Both the position numbers and the translations under genes were made by a program. From Cryoendolithus antarcticus (lineage: Eukaryota > Ascomycota > Dothideomycetes > Cladosporiales > Cladosporiaceae): a stretch of 64,000 bases of DNA. The notes under the pieces are model-generated. The model did not search any database. It had not been told where the DNA came from and saw only the letters and a program-made list of their open reading frames with translations. The DNA lies in the NCBI GenBank assembly GCA_002077065.1, contig NAJO01000031.1, positions 310,001 to 374,000 of the forward strand, written 5' to 3'. Each line of letters opens with the position of its first letter. Within the stretch, counting starts at the first letter, position 1. Below are positions 54,266 to 63,982 of the stretch, in pieces.

Positions 54266-55477
54266 CTAAGCCGCGTACGCTGTGCTCGTCACGGCAGGGG
54301 CTGGTCTGGCGATCGCGACCGAGGATGTACCAGGAGGTCTGATGATCCAGGGCCTCCCCAAAGCTGCTGAGGTGGGCGAGAAGATGTTGGGTGGCTCGGG
54401 GTCAGCACTTTCGACAGACGGAGAGTCAATTGCATTTATGCGGTGATGGCGGGCAAGTGTTGACAAGTAATTGGTGGCAGGTGCGGAGCCGGCTCCGAGG
54501 ACAGAATTTGGGGCAATGAGCTGCTCTGCTGCAGGATCGTCTGCGACAGGTGCTGGGCCGAAGTCCGGACGGATAGCAGCGTTACCAATTGCACGAATTA
54601 TGTTGAAGACTGCCTGGAATTCAGAAGACACGTTGGATCGCTCAGCGTCGGCTTCGTGGATAGATTGGTCTGCCAAAGATTCATCTTCGACAGAGGGACT
54701 CTCAACAGGCTCATCTCCGTTGAGGGGATCCTCGACAAGGTCGTCTGCGACAGCCGGGTGGACGACAGGTCTGCGGACAGGAGGCCGTTCCCACGGAGCG
54801 CGCTGCCCAGGTAATGGTGCGAGCATGCTTTCAGCGGCAGCTTCGGCAGCGGCCTGACGCTCAGCACTGTCGTAGGAAGTGGTGTCGCTCACCTGGTCGA
54901 CTTCGCTGGCCCGATCGAGCTGACCGTTCGGAGGTGACCGGTTGAAGAGACTATAAGATCTCACGTGCTCTTGATCCTGCTCTGCTGCGGTGGCCTCTGC
55001 TGGTGCCCTTCCCTGCGCGACTGCTCCCGGTGCCGATTCGACTTTGTTCAGAAGAGCAGCTGCAGAGGCATTGTTCGACACCATTTTGGAGTCGACTGGA
55101 GGCTTGTCGGAGTTCAGCTCCTGCATCTCGATCATCTCCTCGTCGAAATCGGTCAAGTTGCCACGGCCTCCGGTCGGTCTTCGATTCTCATCAGATCCAG
55201 ATGGGCCTGCTGATCGAGGAGAGCCAATCTCCCGGATTTCTGCAAAGTAAGGACTGAATTGCTCCTCGATCTGTTGCTCGCCTTGGGTGATCACCCCAGT
55301 ATTCTCTGCTGGTTCCTCGTTGTCGTCGGGACGAGGCGACCCGTTCAGTCGGCTAGACCGCAGGTATCGTTCTGAACGAGGTGAATGTAGCAGTGGGGTT
55401 CTAGAGGCGGACCGAAGTGCCTCGTCTTCGTCCTGTGGTACGTCATCATACTCATACTCCTCCTGTTGTTGTTTCAT
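54266..55477 (-). CDS. Disordered hypothetical protein
   Basis: A single exon of 403 residues from ATG 55477 (MKQQQEEYEYDDVPQDEDEA). It is rich in Ala, Pro, Ser, Glu and Asp, with few aromatic or hydrophobic segments. The only weakly hydrophobic helix is EFQAVFNIIRAIGNAAIRP near residue 290. An Ala-rich coiled-coil-like stretch (QAAAEAAAES) is at about 210. The C-terminus is hydrophobic-light (GTSSVAIARPAPAVTSTAYA). The frame stays open about 40 codons upstream with basic residues (RNRRHRFSGRSNKSHGRF) but without an ATG, so a 5' exon may be missed. I recognise no family. Low-complexity content makes chance possible, but 403 codons with neighbour-like codon use favours a gene. Confidence 0.55.
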   Translation of the reverse strand: MKQQQEEYEYDDVPQDEDEALRSASRTPLLHSPRSERYLRSSRLNGSPRPDDNEEPAENTGVITQGEQQIEEQFSPYFAEIREIGSPRSAGPSGSDENRRPTGGRGNLTDFDEEMIEMQELNSDKPPVDSKMVSNNASAAALLNKVESAPGAVAQGRAPAEATAAEQDQEHVRSYSLFNRSPPNGQLDRASEVDQVSDTTSYDSAERQAAAEAAAESMLAPLPGQRAPWERPPVRRPVVHPAVADDLVEDPLNGDEPVESPSVEDESLADQSIHEADAERSNVSSEFQAVFNIIRAIGNAAIRPDFGPAPVADDPAAEQLIAPNSVLGAGSAPATNYLSTLARHHRINAIDSPSVESADPEPPNIFSPTSAALGRPWIIRPPGTSSVAIARPAPAVTSTAYAA

Positions 55478-56065
55478 GCCTGCTTTATCGTTCTCGTTGA
55501 CAGTGGTACGCTTGAAGCGGCCGTGGCTCTTGTTCGATCGCCCGCTGAAGCGATGACGCCGGTTCCTGAGCGTTCGAGACCGCTGGTATTGTTGAGGATG
55601 CGCACTCGCTCATACGTGATGGTTCTTGATGCGAGCGAAATGTCGAGCAATGAATGCTAAGTTGGCTGACACTGAGTGATAGAGAGCTAAGAATTGTGCG
55701 TACTCTAGCGATATGAGCGATATGCCTGACGAATGGATATGACCCTGTCAACCGAAGGATGCAGATGACAGAAGCGTGAGTGCGGCGTTTGTTGTAACCA
55801 CGATCGCAGCCAGGTATCCTGGTAGTCACGACCCCGGTCATTGAGGCAGTGCCTCTCGAACGAAGCTGGGAAGTCTTCCTCGTGCCATACAGCTCCTGCC
55901 GGCAAAGTCATGACGGATTGCGGATCGTCGCAGACTCGCCGTCGGGATGAGGAGGCATGGATGTTTATCCATACCGGCTATCGCGAGAATGAAACACGAC
56001 CTCTCACTGGCGTGGAGCATCTGTTTGATACTTCGGACGCACATCGTAAGGGCATGAGCACGCCC
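55478..56065. other. Intergenic region between the disordered-protein and TANGO2-like genes
   Basis: About 590 bp. It may include a missed 5' exon of the disordered-protein gene (basic open frame ending at 55478). Nothing else was recognised. Confidence 0.35.
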
Positions 56066-57043
56066 TCAGACCTTTGCAGATGCATCGATCTGAAATTGGA
56101 ACTTCCTGTCCCTTTGCTCCTTGCCGAGTGGCTTGCCTTCACCATCATACAATGTACGCTCCACAAACGTCACATTGCCGTCTTTGCCTACCAACACCAC
56201 AGTCTGCTTCTGCGTGCCATATGCGCCTTCCATAGGCTTGACGTCTTCAGCCTTGTAAGCACTGTCAGGCCTGGCGGCTGCAAGCTCATCACTTGCCTTG
56301 TCTTTGGTGACTTCGCCACCGAAAGCTGGGACGAAGATCGAATCTCGCAGCTGGCGAGTGTATGTGTTCCAGTCTTCGTGAGCTTGCCTTGCTGGCAGCG
56401 TACTCACAGAAAGAATGTCGAACAGTGATTCGAGCAGCTCATCTGCTGATGCTTGTCGTTCTATGCCGTCCTTAACGGCGTTGCGAAGTAGCTCCTCGCC
56501 ATGAACGACCTTCGGCCAAGAGGTGTCACCGAAGTAGGAATTACTCAGACCACGTGTCTGTCCACGCGAGCGAAGAATGTGTACAAGACCCTCCGCTGAA
56601 GAAGTCCGATTCGACGCGATCGACAGCCCAGGATTCTTCGGGCGGGTGAGTGCCTGCACATGACCGAAGCAAAGTGAGAACCCGCCAACATCACTGATTC
56701 CAGGGGTCCCGATCAGCTCCTTGGAGAATACCTCATCTGCAGATTCCCCTTTGCCGGGCGGAGTCCCCAAGTAGGCCGTGACAATGCCGCCTCGGCTCTT
56801 GTCCTTGGTCACTTCTCGACCTTCATCACGAAAGTTGGTCAAGATAGCGATCCGGCCGTCCGTAGTGATGCCTAGCCAGGTACCTTGCTCTGGTCTTTGC
56901 AAGTCCCGACCACCTAGTACGTGAGTATTGGGTTGATTCCACCAGTCAGCCGGGGCTGTTGGCCGTGACAAGAACTCATCGCGGTTTGAGAGCAGTATGA
57001 GCGAGTAGTCCGGGTGAGCTGTAGATAGTAGAGCGATGCACAT
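56066..57043 (-). CDS. TANGO2/NRDE-family protein
   Basis: The frame is open from 57085 through a non-ATG codon. The natural start is ATG 57043, giving 325 residues beginning MCIALLSTAHPDYSLILLSN. Cys2 is the conserved N-terminal residue of this fold, exposed after Met removal. The family signature NRDEFLSRPTAPADWW follows, then GGRDLQRPEQGTWLGI and GRIAILTNFRDEG. These residues match the NRDE domain of human TANGO2. TANGO2 homologues have been linked to haem handling, lipid metabolism and Golgi organisation; the biochemical role is unsettled. The C-terminus ends with a predicted beta-hairpin segment (KQTVVLVGKDGNVTFVERTL). It is divergent from the Lunapark gene. Confidence 0.9.
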   Translation of the reverse strand: MCIALLSTAHPDYSLILLSNRDEFLSRPTAPADWWNQPNTHVLGGRDLQRPEQGTWLGITTDGRIAILTNFRDEGREVTKDKSRGGIVTAYLGTPPGKGESADEVFSKELIGTPGISDVGGFSLCFGHVQALTRPKNPGLSIASNRTSSAEGLVHILRSRGQTRGLSNSYFGDTSWPKVVHGEELLRNAVKDGIERQASADELLESLFDILSVSTLPARQAHEDWNTYTRQLRDSIFVPAFGGEVTKDKASDELAAARPDSAYKAEDVKPMEGAYGTQKQTVVLVGKDGNVTFVERTLYDGEGKPLGKEQRDRKFQFQIDASAKV

Positions 57044-57535
57044 GGCGTCTGCGCGAGCTGTGAACAACCACTGAGTGAGCAGCACGCGAAATGCGAAGTT
57101 GGTAGAGACTACGTTAAGAAGTTGAAGGGAATATCGTTTGGTCAGGAAGTAAGTAATATAGCAACCCGCGCCTCCCGAGGCAGCCCAGCTGGAGTGGTGT
57201 TCGCGTGAGAATGTCCCTCGGCTCTTACAGGGAGGCAGTGGACGATGAGACCCAACCGCGACTCTCGTTCCTTATCGAGATGATGTTCGTTATGTGAAGG
57301 AGAGAGAAATATGTCGAGTCGAACGGCGTGTTGGCATGGCCTCGTGTACGCCGTGCTTAGTCAGCCGCAGCTGCCCACGCGCAGACATGAATATGCATGT
57401 GACAATGCTGGGCGACAAACAATGCTCTCGCTCAGACGCAACGACTGATGCATCGATGACACCTCCCTGATATCTTCCACCTACAGACCATTCCCTATAG
57501 AGGCTGCTTCACCTAGCACGACCCCCCCTCTCACG
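57044..57535. promoter_or_regulatory. Divergent promoter between TANGO2-like and LNP1 genes
   Basis: A 492 bp gap between start codons facing apart. A pyrimidine-rich leader (ACCCCCCCTCTCACG) precedes the LNP1 ATG, a common feature of fungal core promoters. No TATA element was seen. Confidence 0.45.
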
Positions 57536-58720
57536 ATGCCCTCTCTATGGCCCTTCTCATCCTCCTCCAAATCGTCGGCTTCCGGCTTTGAGAAACAGCT
57601 CTCTGCTCTCAGCACACGCATAACCCGCTTCTCCTCGCAATCAGACCTTCTCCGTACGCGACAGCGTCGGTACAAAGCTCTCACAACGATCTACGGCTCT
57701 TTCGCCTACATCCTAATCACAGCAATTCTCGTACTGGTGACTGGCTGGCAGGAATGGCGAGCACCAGAGTATTCAGCTGTTCTAGGCAGCCCAGTGCTTC
57801 TATACGGTCTGAGACAGCTGCTAGACCTGTGGTACAATTACAGACTCAGCAACGCGCAGAGTAAGCTGGAGGAAGCGCAGACCGAGAGGGAGGAAGTCAT
57901 CCGAAAGCTGAAGGCTGCGACGAAGTACGACTCCACGCAAGAGCTGCTGGAGAAGTATGGCGGTGCGCCAAAGCAGCAGAGGGGCAAGAGTCCGCAGCCT
58001 GGAGGTGTGAAGAGGAAGCCTAGCAGTGGACGGCAGAGTCTGCCTGCTCAGCTGCAGCAGGGACAGAGGACTGGGTTTGCGCCGCCGCCGACGGCGAATA
58101 TACCAAGCAGACAGACGCCGCCGCAGCAGCAATTAGGTCCGCCGGACGCGAGGCCTCGGAGCGCTCAAGCAGCGAATCCGCAGCCACCTTCACCCTCTGA
58201 GACTTTTGCTCCGAATGCATTCACATCTCCTCAACGTCCGCCTCCCTCGATCCGACCTGGCAATGCCTCGTATTCTTCTGCGCAGTCAGCAGCTTGGTAT
58301 GACCGCATACTCGACATCATAGTCGGCGAAGACGAGAGTCAGGCGAAGAATCGCTTCGCACTCATTTGCTTTCAGTGCAGACTCGTCAATGGACAGGCAC
58401 CACCCGGCGCAAAGTCACTGGAGGACGTGGGGATTTGGCGGTGTAGGGAATGTGGTGCTAGGAATGGCGTTGAGAGTGAGGTGGGCCAAATGATCAGGGT
58501 AGTGGCGTCGCCTGTGTCGCCTACCTCGCCTGTATCTCCATCTCCACCTATCGAGCATGTGAGCGAGAGAGCGGAAGCAGTGAAGGAAGAGGATCTCGAG
58601 GCCGAAGAGGAAGATCTGGAGGACACTGATGGAGCGTCTGATGATCTTGCAGCGATCACGACCGGTACATCGCCAGCAGCAGGCACGAGGAGCAAAGCCA
58701 GACAGCGGAAGAAGGCATAG
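57536..58720 (+). CDS. LNP1: Lunapark homologue Lnp1 (ER three-way junction protein)
   Basis: A single exon of 394 residues from ATG 57536. The N-terminus (MPSLWPFSSSSKSSASGFEK) is followed by a short coiled coil. Two transmembrane segments lie at about 53-71 (YGSFAYILITAILVLVTGW) and 78-98. A second coiled coil follows (SNAQSKLEEAQTEREEVIRK). A Pro-rich linker leads to the lunapark zinc finger at about 272-312: FALICFQCRLVNG, then WRCRECGARNG, giving the expected Cys4 arrangement. The C-terminus is acidic and ends RKKA. Lnp1 stabilises three-way junctions of the tubular ER, working with atlastin (Sey1) and reticulons. A REEP/Yop1-like gene near the end of the window belongs to the same ER-shaping theme. 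Confidence 0.92.
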   Translation: MPSLWPFSSSSKSSASGFEKQLSALSTRITRFSSQSDLLRTRQRRYKALTTIYGSFAYILITAILVLVTGWQEWRAPEYSAVLGSPVLLYGLRQLLDLWYNYRLSNAQSKLEEAQTEREEVIRKLKAATKYDSTQELLEKYGGAPKQQRGKSPQPGGVKRKPSSGRQSLPAQLQQGQRTGFAPPPTANIPSRQTPPQQQLGPPDARPRSAQAANPQPPSPSETFAPNAFTSPQRPPPSIRPGNASYSSAQSAAWYDRILDIIVGEDESQAKNRFALICFQCRLVNGQAPPGAKSLEDVGIWRCRECGARNGVESEVGQMIRVVASPVSPTSPVSPSPPIEHVSERAEAVKEEDLEAEEEDLEDTDGASDDLAAITTGTSPAAGTRSKARQRKKA

Positions 58721-58824
58721 CAAACATAGTGTATGCAGCGTCCCCAAATCCTAGCGTACACGCACATTCCCTGAAGCCGCCTCCTTTCCAGACGCCGTTT
58801 CATTTCATTTGTTGCAGAACCAAA

Positions 58825-59360
58825 CTACAACTTCGCACCCTCCCCTCGCTTCACCCACCGCTCAACCGCATCCACCCCAGCCTTCGCAACCTCCTCATCC
58901 TGCGCCGGCGTCCCCGTCGAAACCCCAATCGCTCCCACCACTACCTTGTCCACCACAATCGGTATTCCCCCTCCAATCAACGTGAACCTCCCTCCGTTGC
59001 TATTATGAATCCCATACGCCGCCCCTCCAGGCACAAAGTTCTTCGCAGCGGGGCTGTTGGTGTAGTTTGACGTTGGCAGACGGTGGCCCGCAGCTGTGAA
59101 AGCTTTGTCGATTGCGATGCTGATGGAGGTGAGCTTGGCAGTGGGCATGCGTGTGAAGTGGAGGAGGTGAAGGGTTGAGTCTACGAGGGCGATGTTGAAG
59201 TCTCGGAGAATGTTAGTGGTGCGGAAGAGAGTGTTGTGGAGGTGGAATGAGGTAGCGCACCTATGCCCATCTCTCGTGCTTTGGCTTCGGCTGCTTCCGC
59301 CGCCAACTTTGCGGCAGCTTGGGAGAGCGTTGGGAGTGGGCGCGTTGGTGAGTTGGACAT
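58825..59360 (-). CDS. GlcG/HbpS-like (DUF336) protein
   Basis: Two exons, 59360-59261 and 59201-58825, with a 59 bp intron (GTGCGC...ACTAAC...GAG), joined at GI-DFNIALVD, giving 158 residues. It starts MSNSPTRPLPTLSQAAAKLA. The fold signature is clear: TLSQAAAKLAAEAAEAKARE, NIALVDSTLHLLHFTRM, KLTSISIAIDKAFTAAG, then GGRFTLIGGGIPIVVDKVVV and GAIGVSTGTPAQDEEVA. The family includes haem-binding HbpS and GlcG-like proteins of bacteria and fungi. The role in fungi is not established. It sits convergent with LNP1, about 100 bp from its stop. Confidence 0.88.
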
Positions 59361-60145
59361 TGTTGTGGAGTGCTGGACAGCTAGGGTATTGAGCGGTCGA
59401 TAGCGTGCCTGTCTGGACGAATAATCCGGTGCCTGGTACTTGGGAGTGGAAAGCAAGAAGAAGAAGACTTTTGATACTCCTACCTATGATTCGGGAGTCG
59501 ATGCAATGGTAGGATGCTTGTGTTGTCGAACGCAGTGCAGTTGACATTGGAAGCTCGAGCTGTGAACGTCATTGAACCTCGGCCGCTCCAGCGGGTATTG
59601 CGGACATAATGCCTTCACGTGACCATTGGGTGTGAGTGTTGCAATATGTATGTATTGCTTCTAGATCCTCGTATCGTACATTTGTGGCCACGCTGGATCA
59701 TTCAGTGCAGTGGCCACACTCCCAAGTCCATGCTCGACCATGGCCGAGTAACCTTTGGAGCTGCAGAACTCGAGCTAGCCAGCAGCAATGGCCCAAGCGC
59801 GCAGTCCCCGTGGTCTCCATGGATATGGCAGCCGAATCGCGTCTACTCAATTGTTGCAAATGCCGAGATGCGATAACGCCGCGCTAATGCAGTGGTAAAG
59901 TCGATGATATATGTACAGTGGCGTCCAGTGGCAAGTCGGTGCCGGCCGTCCTGATGCGGGCTCGATCTCACGGAACTGCCTTCGGGCGTGGCTTGGCCAT
60001 GGCTCCGTAGTGTAGTAATCCGAGCAGAACGACTCAACTAGGCGGAGGTTGTTTAGCCGCTTCTCTTGCCAATTTGTGGGCCTAACGCAAAGGAAGTCAG
60101 CACATACCCTTGGCATATTCCCAGTAGATCCTCCTTCCATCTCGA
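59361..60145. other. Intergenic region between DUF336 and PAM16 genes
   Basis: About 785 bp containing the DUF336 promoter and the PAM16 3' flank. Only shadow frames are visible. No RNA gene was recognised. Confidence 0.4.
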
Positions 60146-60682
60146 TCACTCCCTAAACAGCTTCGGCTTCCATCCTTCTCTGAGCTCCGCCTGTTTCTCG
60201 GCCTCCGCCATGCGTTCACGTACCTCCATCTCTATTCGTTCCCGTGCCCGCAACACTTTACTCTGTAGGTAGAATGAGCCGCCCTTTTTGGGATCATTAA
60301 GATCGAATAATCGCTTGAAGTGCTCGTGGACGCTCTCAAGATTCGCTTGTCCGCCTCGTGGAGGCGAAACATTCAGGATCTTGCATGCTTCGTCGAGGGT
60401 CAGGCCGGAGGAGGAGAGTGTATTGGTCGCGGTGGGGTTGTCGCGCATCGATGCTGCGTATTTCTGTGTCGTCCTAATCAGTTGCTGTATCGTTTGTCCA
60501 CGCTAGTCGTGCTGTTGCAACATACTTGTGATGCTGATGCTTGCTTGTATGCTTCCGCGAATGCTCTCCCGAATACTCTTGCGCCTGTAATGACGACTTG
60601 ACTGATGATACGGTGCGCCTGTCCCCGTGTTAGTGCCTTGACCGAAGCTTACGCAATTGATCTAAACAGAGTCACCTACCAT
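60146..60682 (-). CDS. PAM16: Mitochondrial import motor subunit Pam16 (Tim16)
   Basis: Three exons: 60682-60680 (the ATG alone), 60618-60526 and 60463-60146. Introns of 61 bp (GTAGGT...CACTAAC...ACAG) and 62 bp (GTATGT...ACACAG) separate them, giving 137 residues. The spliced start is M-AHRIISQVVITGARVFGRA, the conserved Pam16 N-terminus, followed by FAEAYKQASASQKYAA. The J-like domain reads LTLDEACKILNVS and LFDLNDPKKGGSFYLQSKVL, with the HPD motif replaced as usual, and the chain ends EGWKPKLFRE. Pam16 binds Pam18 at the matrix side of TIM23 and restrains its stimulation of mtHsp70. Reading the gene from exon 3 alone would lose the import-related N-terminus. It is divergent from the Pex24-family gene. 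Confidence 0.94.
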
Positions 60683-61045
60683 AACGCGCCCAACGAGCGA
60701 CAGAAAGATGGATGGACAGTGGCCTCACCACTACGCCATCGTGTCCATCACAGAATATATCTCGGCCCACGGCGACTCGGGGAAAAGCGCGCGGGCGATC
60801 TCCCGCAGAAACCTCGAGAAAAGACACCCCGCGGCAACGACATGTGACCGCGGCTCTGTTGAAACACAGAATTACGGCCTGACCATGTCGCCTCGCACAT
60901 TGCAAAATGTTGTGTGCTGCCTTGACTCTGGCCTAGTGACTGTTGGTGAAGCAGTAGTGGCAGAGCAAGCATGGCGAGTTGATGGCTGCTTTTGGTACGT
61001 CTCCCCCCTCCAGGCTTCCCGCTATAAAATTGCATTGTTGCTACA
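60683..61045. promoter_or_regulatory. Divergent promoter between PAM16 and the peroxin gene
   Basis: A 363 bp gap between start codons facing apart. It contains TATAAAAT at 61023-61030, close to the first ATG of the peroxin frame. No other element was recognised. Confidence 0.45.
61023..61030 (+). promoter_or_regulatory. TATA box close to the peroxin frame start
   Basis: TATAAAAT ends only 16 bp before ATG 61046. If it directs initiation the usual 30-60 bp downstream, transcripts would begin after 61046 and the ATG at 61115 would be the real start. Confidence 0.45.
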
Positions 61046-62707
61046 ATGCCGATGAGGGAAAGATGGAGAAGACTGACGAAGAACGCTCGCACAGATACGC
61101 CTTGGACAAGCTCCATGACCGACAAGTACGGCGAGCATGGGTCGCCGGCTGGAGATGGCGACGTGGCCAAGAGGACCGAGCCTGCAGTCACCGTAGCCGC
61201 CTTCGCTCCGAACAAGTACGGCAACGGCCATAGCAGATCTCAGTCCAGTGTATTGATACACCAGAAATCGCCTCTCTTACTGGCGACCCCACCACAAGTG
61301 ACAAGAGCGCTGGCATACAGCCATCCTTTCATTCTCCCACTGAACCACTTTGCCGGACTACTAAGCTGGGCCACTGGAGACCCATGGGAGAGCTTCCTGC
61401 TCGTTGCAGGCTTCTGGTTCACTGTCTTGTACAGTGATGTGGTACTCCGTTATGGTGGACCGCTTGTCCTCATGCTTGTTCTGATCTTGGGCATGTACAC
61501 AAGGCGATACAGCCCACTGTCAAGCACGATCTGGAGTGGTGACAAGCGAAAGGGCAAGCGGAAACGTAGCGATGATGAGACTGAACAGCGCAAAAGTCTT
61601 GATGAAATCCTTGAGACGATGCAGAGCTTCACCGACCGTTGCAACATCTTACTGGACCCCTTCCTACGACTCACGGACTTTCTTAGCACTCAAACGACAG
61701 CCACGGCAGCAACAACACGGCCAGCGCTGACAACTCTCTTCATTCGCATCCTCGTATTTACCCCGGTGTGGGTTTTCTTGACACTCCCACCTCTCTATAC
61801 CCTCACCTCTCGCCGCGTGCTCCTCGCTCTTGGCACCTTGTCGCTCTCTTGGCATTCTCGCCCCGCCCGTGTGACGCGGACGATACTGTGGCGTAGCCGC
61901 ACGGTCAGAGCGATCACGATGCTGATCACTGGCCTGCAGTTTGCCGGCCCTCCGGTGAAATCAACCTCAGCTCCACCTCTCCCACCCCGCACCAAATCTC
62001 AAGGCCCTCAGATCACAGCAAAGCCCGGCGTCCGCTTCACCTTCACCCTCTTCGAGAACCAACGCCGCTGGCTCGGCCTTGGCTGGACAGCAAACCTCCT
62101 GGCCTATGAACGCCAAGCCTGGACAGACGAACATCTAAACCCAATATCCTCGCCGCAATCCTTCGCCCTACCTTCCACAGAAACCTCAACAACGCGCTGG
62201 CAGTGGGTCGAGCCTTCGTCCTGGCGCATCGAAGGCGCAGCCACAGAAGCCGAGAAAAGCGCTAAGCGCATCGGCGGCGGAGGCGGCGGCGACGAAAGCG
62301 GCTGGACGTACTACGACACCAAATGGCGCGACGGGCGCAAAACTGACGGCTGGGGCCGGTACACGCGCCGGCGAAAATGGATTCGTGATGCCGAGCTCGT
62401 TGAAGTGCCTCCCCCTTCCACTTCCAGCACCAATACTCCACCCGGCTCATCCTCGGGCGTTGACATGGACTCCGCGAGCGCGCTGGCGAAGAAGCGCGGC
62501 TGGTTTGGCGGCAGCCCGAGGAAGCGTACGGGGACGCTGGAGGGTAAGGAGAAAGGTGCGGGTGGCGATGAGGTTAGTGCTGTGACTAGTGTGGGCAGTG
62601 GGAGGAGCCGGGATGGGCCGGAGGAGGATGTGCATACGCCTGTGAGGTTTAGGGAAAGGGAATGGGAAAGGGAGATTGGGGAGGGTTTGGCAGAGGGGCT
62701 GGGGTAG
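61046..62707 (+). CDS. Integral peroxisomal membrane peroxin, Pex24/Pex28-32 family
   Basis: The longest frame from ATG 61046 has 553 residues. The second ATG, 61115 (MTDKYGEHGSPAGD), would give 530 and fits the TATA box better. The N-terminal hydrophobic region (~95-155) has LILPLNHFAGLLSWATGDPW-like content (FILPLNHFAGLL, FLLVAGFWFTVLYSDVVL, LVLMLVLILGMYTRRY). This is the usual start of the Pex24/dysferlin-N domain. A second hydrophobic pair is at about 230-275. The C-terminal part has the beta-rich dysferlin-type motif FTLFENQRRWLGLGWTANLL, then WRIEGA, GWTYYDTKWRDGRK and GWGRYTRRRKWIRDAELVEV. These ER/peroxisome membrane proteins limit peroxisome number and size and shape ER contact sites. 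The end is Ser/Gly-rich and acidic. Confidence 0.88.
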   Translation: MPMRERWRRLTKNARTDTPWTSSMTDKYGEHGSPAGDGDVAKRTEPAVTVAAFAPNKYGNGHSRSQSSVLIHQKSPLLLATPPQVTRALAYSHPFILPLNHFAGLLSWATGDPWESFLLVAGFWFTVLYSDVVLRYGGPLVLMLVLILGMYTRRYSPLSSTIWSGDKRKGKRKRSDDETEQRKSLDEILETMQSFTDRCNILLDPFLRLTDFLSTQTTATAATTRPALTTLFIRILVFTPVWVFLTLPPLYTLTSRRVLLALGTLSLSWHSRPARVTRTILWRSRTVRAITMLITGLQFAGPPVKSTSAPPLPPRTKSQGPQITAKPGVRFTFTLFENQRRWLGLGWTANLLAYERQAWTDEHLNPISSPQSFALPSTETSTTRWQWVEPSSWRIEGAATEAEKSAKRIGGGGGGDESGWTYYDTKWRDGRKTDGWGRYTRRRKWIRDAELVEVPPPSTSSTNTPPGSSSGVDMDSASALAKKRGWFGGSPRKRTGTLEGKEKGAGGDEVSAVTSVGSGRSRDGPEEDVHTPVRFREREWEREIGEGLAEGLG

Positions 62708-62854
62708 TGCGTTCGAGAGGATAATTGAATGAAGTTCATCATCGATATTCGTGTGTACGTGCGCGTGAGCAACTTTATATATGTGTGAGCAAGCGTACAA
62801 GTCGTAGCCAACCGGTCCGGTCATCTCCGACCCAGCGAACTGCAGCAGGTGAAT
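62708..62854. other. Short 3' flank between convergent peroxin and REEP genes
   Basis: About 145 bp between two stop codons. It must hold both polyadenylation regions. Confidence 0.4.
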
Positions 62855-63982
62855 CTACTCTCCCTTCCGCCTCCCATCTCTCCCCACAGCGCTGTCCCTC
62901 TCCCCATAATCCCCCCAGATATACTTCGACCACCCAGCCTGACTCTGCCCCTGCGCAGCACCTCCACTCTCCCTCTTCCTCCCGCTACTCTCCCTCCCAC
63001 CAACCTGCGGCGAAGGTCTGAATTGCTCCGGATCAGGCATACTCTCATACGCCAGGTCTTCGAATTCCGACTCGGAGCGCGACTTATGCATGTTGTCCTC
63101 AGTCGAGAGGTAAGGCTTCCTGCTACTAGGTCTCTGACTTGGCGATGGCAGAGAGGAAGTGTAAGAAGGCGGCTGCGTAGAGTTTGGAGAGGGTAAGGGG
63201 CCGCCGTCTTCCTGATCAAATGCGCGGAGGAGGGTCTGCAAGTGGTCGCGCTGGGTGCGGACGTAGTCTGAGCGCTCGGTGCCGGAGAGATTGGATGGGA
63301 TCAGAGTATCAGAGCGGACTAGGTCTTGAGCGCGGGCGTCACGGGATGTGGACGTCGGGGAGGTGGACTGCGACATCAGGTTTCCGAGAAGGTCTGTCAG
63401 GGCTGCTGCGGGGGCCGCGTAGCCCGCTGAAGCTGTGGAGCGGGCGGCGGGCATGGCGAAGCGGTTCAACAAGGCGGAGGAGTAGGAGACATTGCGACTC
63501 GTTGGTGGGGTCGGTGCGCTCGGCGCTTGACCCAAAAATTGCACACGAACATACTCAATCGCTCGCTTGACGGCATCCAATCCTGCGGCTTTAGCTTTGG
63601 CGTGGCTGGAGCTGATCGTCTGGTCGATGGTGCGTTCGTGTTGCTCGAGGAAAGGGTGAATGTACTCCCTGTAGAGGAAGACTGAGCCTTGCTTTCCGGG
63701 AAGGACTAGGTAGAGATGCATGCCAAGGCGCATCCAGGCGTAGAAGGGGATCCAGTAGAGGATGAAGTAGAGTTGCGATTCGACTAGGAGGAAGAGGGAT
63801 AGGGTCGTCCAGTACATGAGCCATGGGGTTAGTTGAGCTGGGTCCCCAGTCCGGAGGGCTTTGTAGGAGGCGAAAACGGGGAAGAGGATCGATGTCACGG
63901 AGCTGGGCACCGTCAGTCAATGTGTTCGCAAGACGGATTCCAATGGAGCTCACGTGAGGATATCTGCAATGAAGCCGAACAT
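62855..63982 (-). CDS. REEP/Yop1-like (TB2/DP1/HVA22) ER-shaping protein
   Basis: Exon 1 (63982-63954) and exon 2 (63902-62855) join across a 51 bp intron (GTGAGC...CCCAG) as MFGFIADILT-SVTSILFPVF, giving 358 residues. The HVA22 domain follows: FASYKALRTGDPAQLTPWLM, LYFILYWIPFYAWMRLGMHL and the FLEQHERTIDQ helix. This pattern forms hairpins that bend ER tubules or vesicle membranes. The C-terminal ~220 residues are Ser/Pro-rich and disordered, longer than yeast Yop1, and end RDGRRKGE. Exon 1 is only 29 bp, so a start inside exon 2 would miss the conserved N-terminus. The exon 1 start is 18 bp from the right edge, so the 5' leader and promoter are outside the window. Confidence 0.9.

Noticed and set aside
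55841..56428. 195-codon plus-strand frame
   Set aside because: Antisense to the TANGO2-like gene and without a domain.
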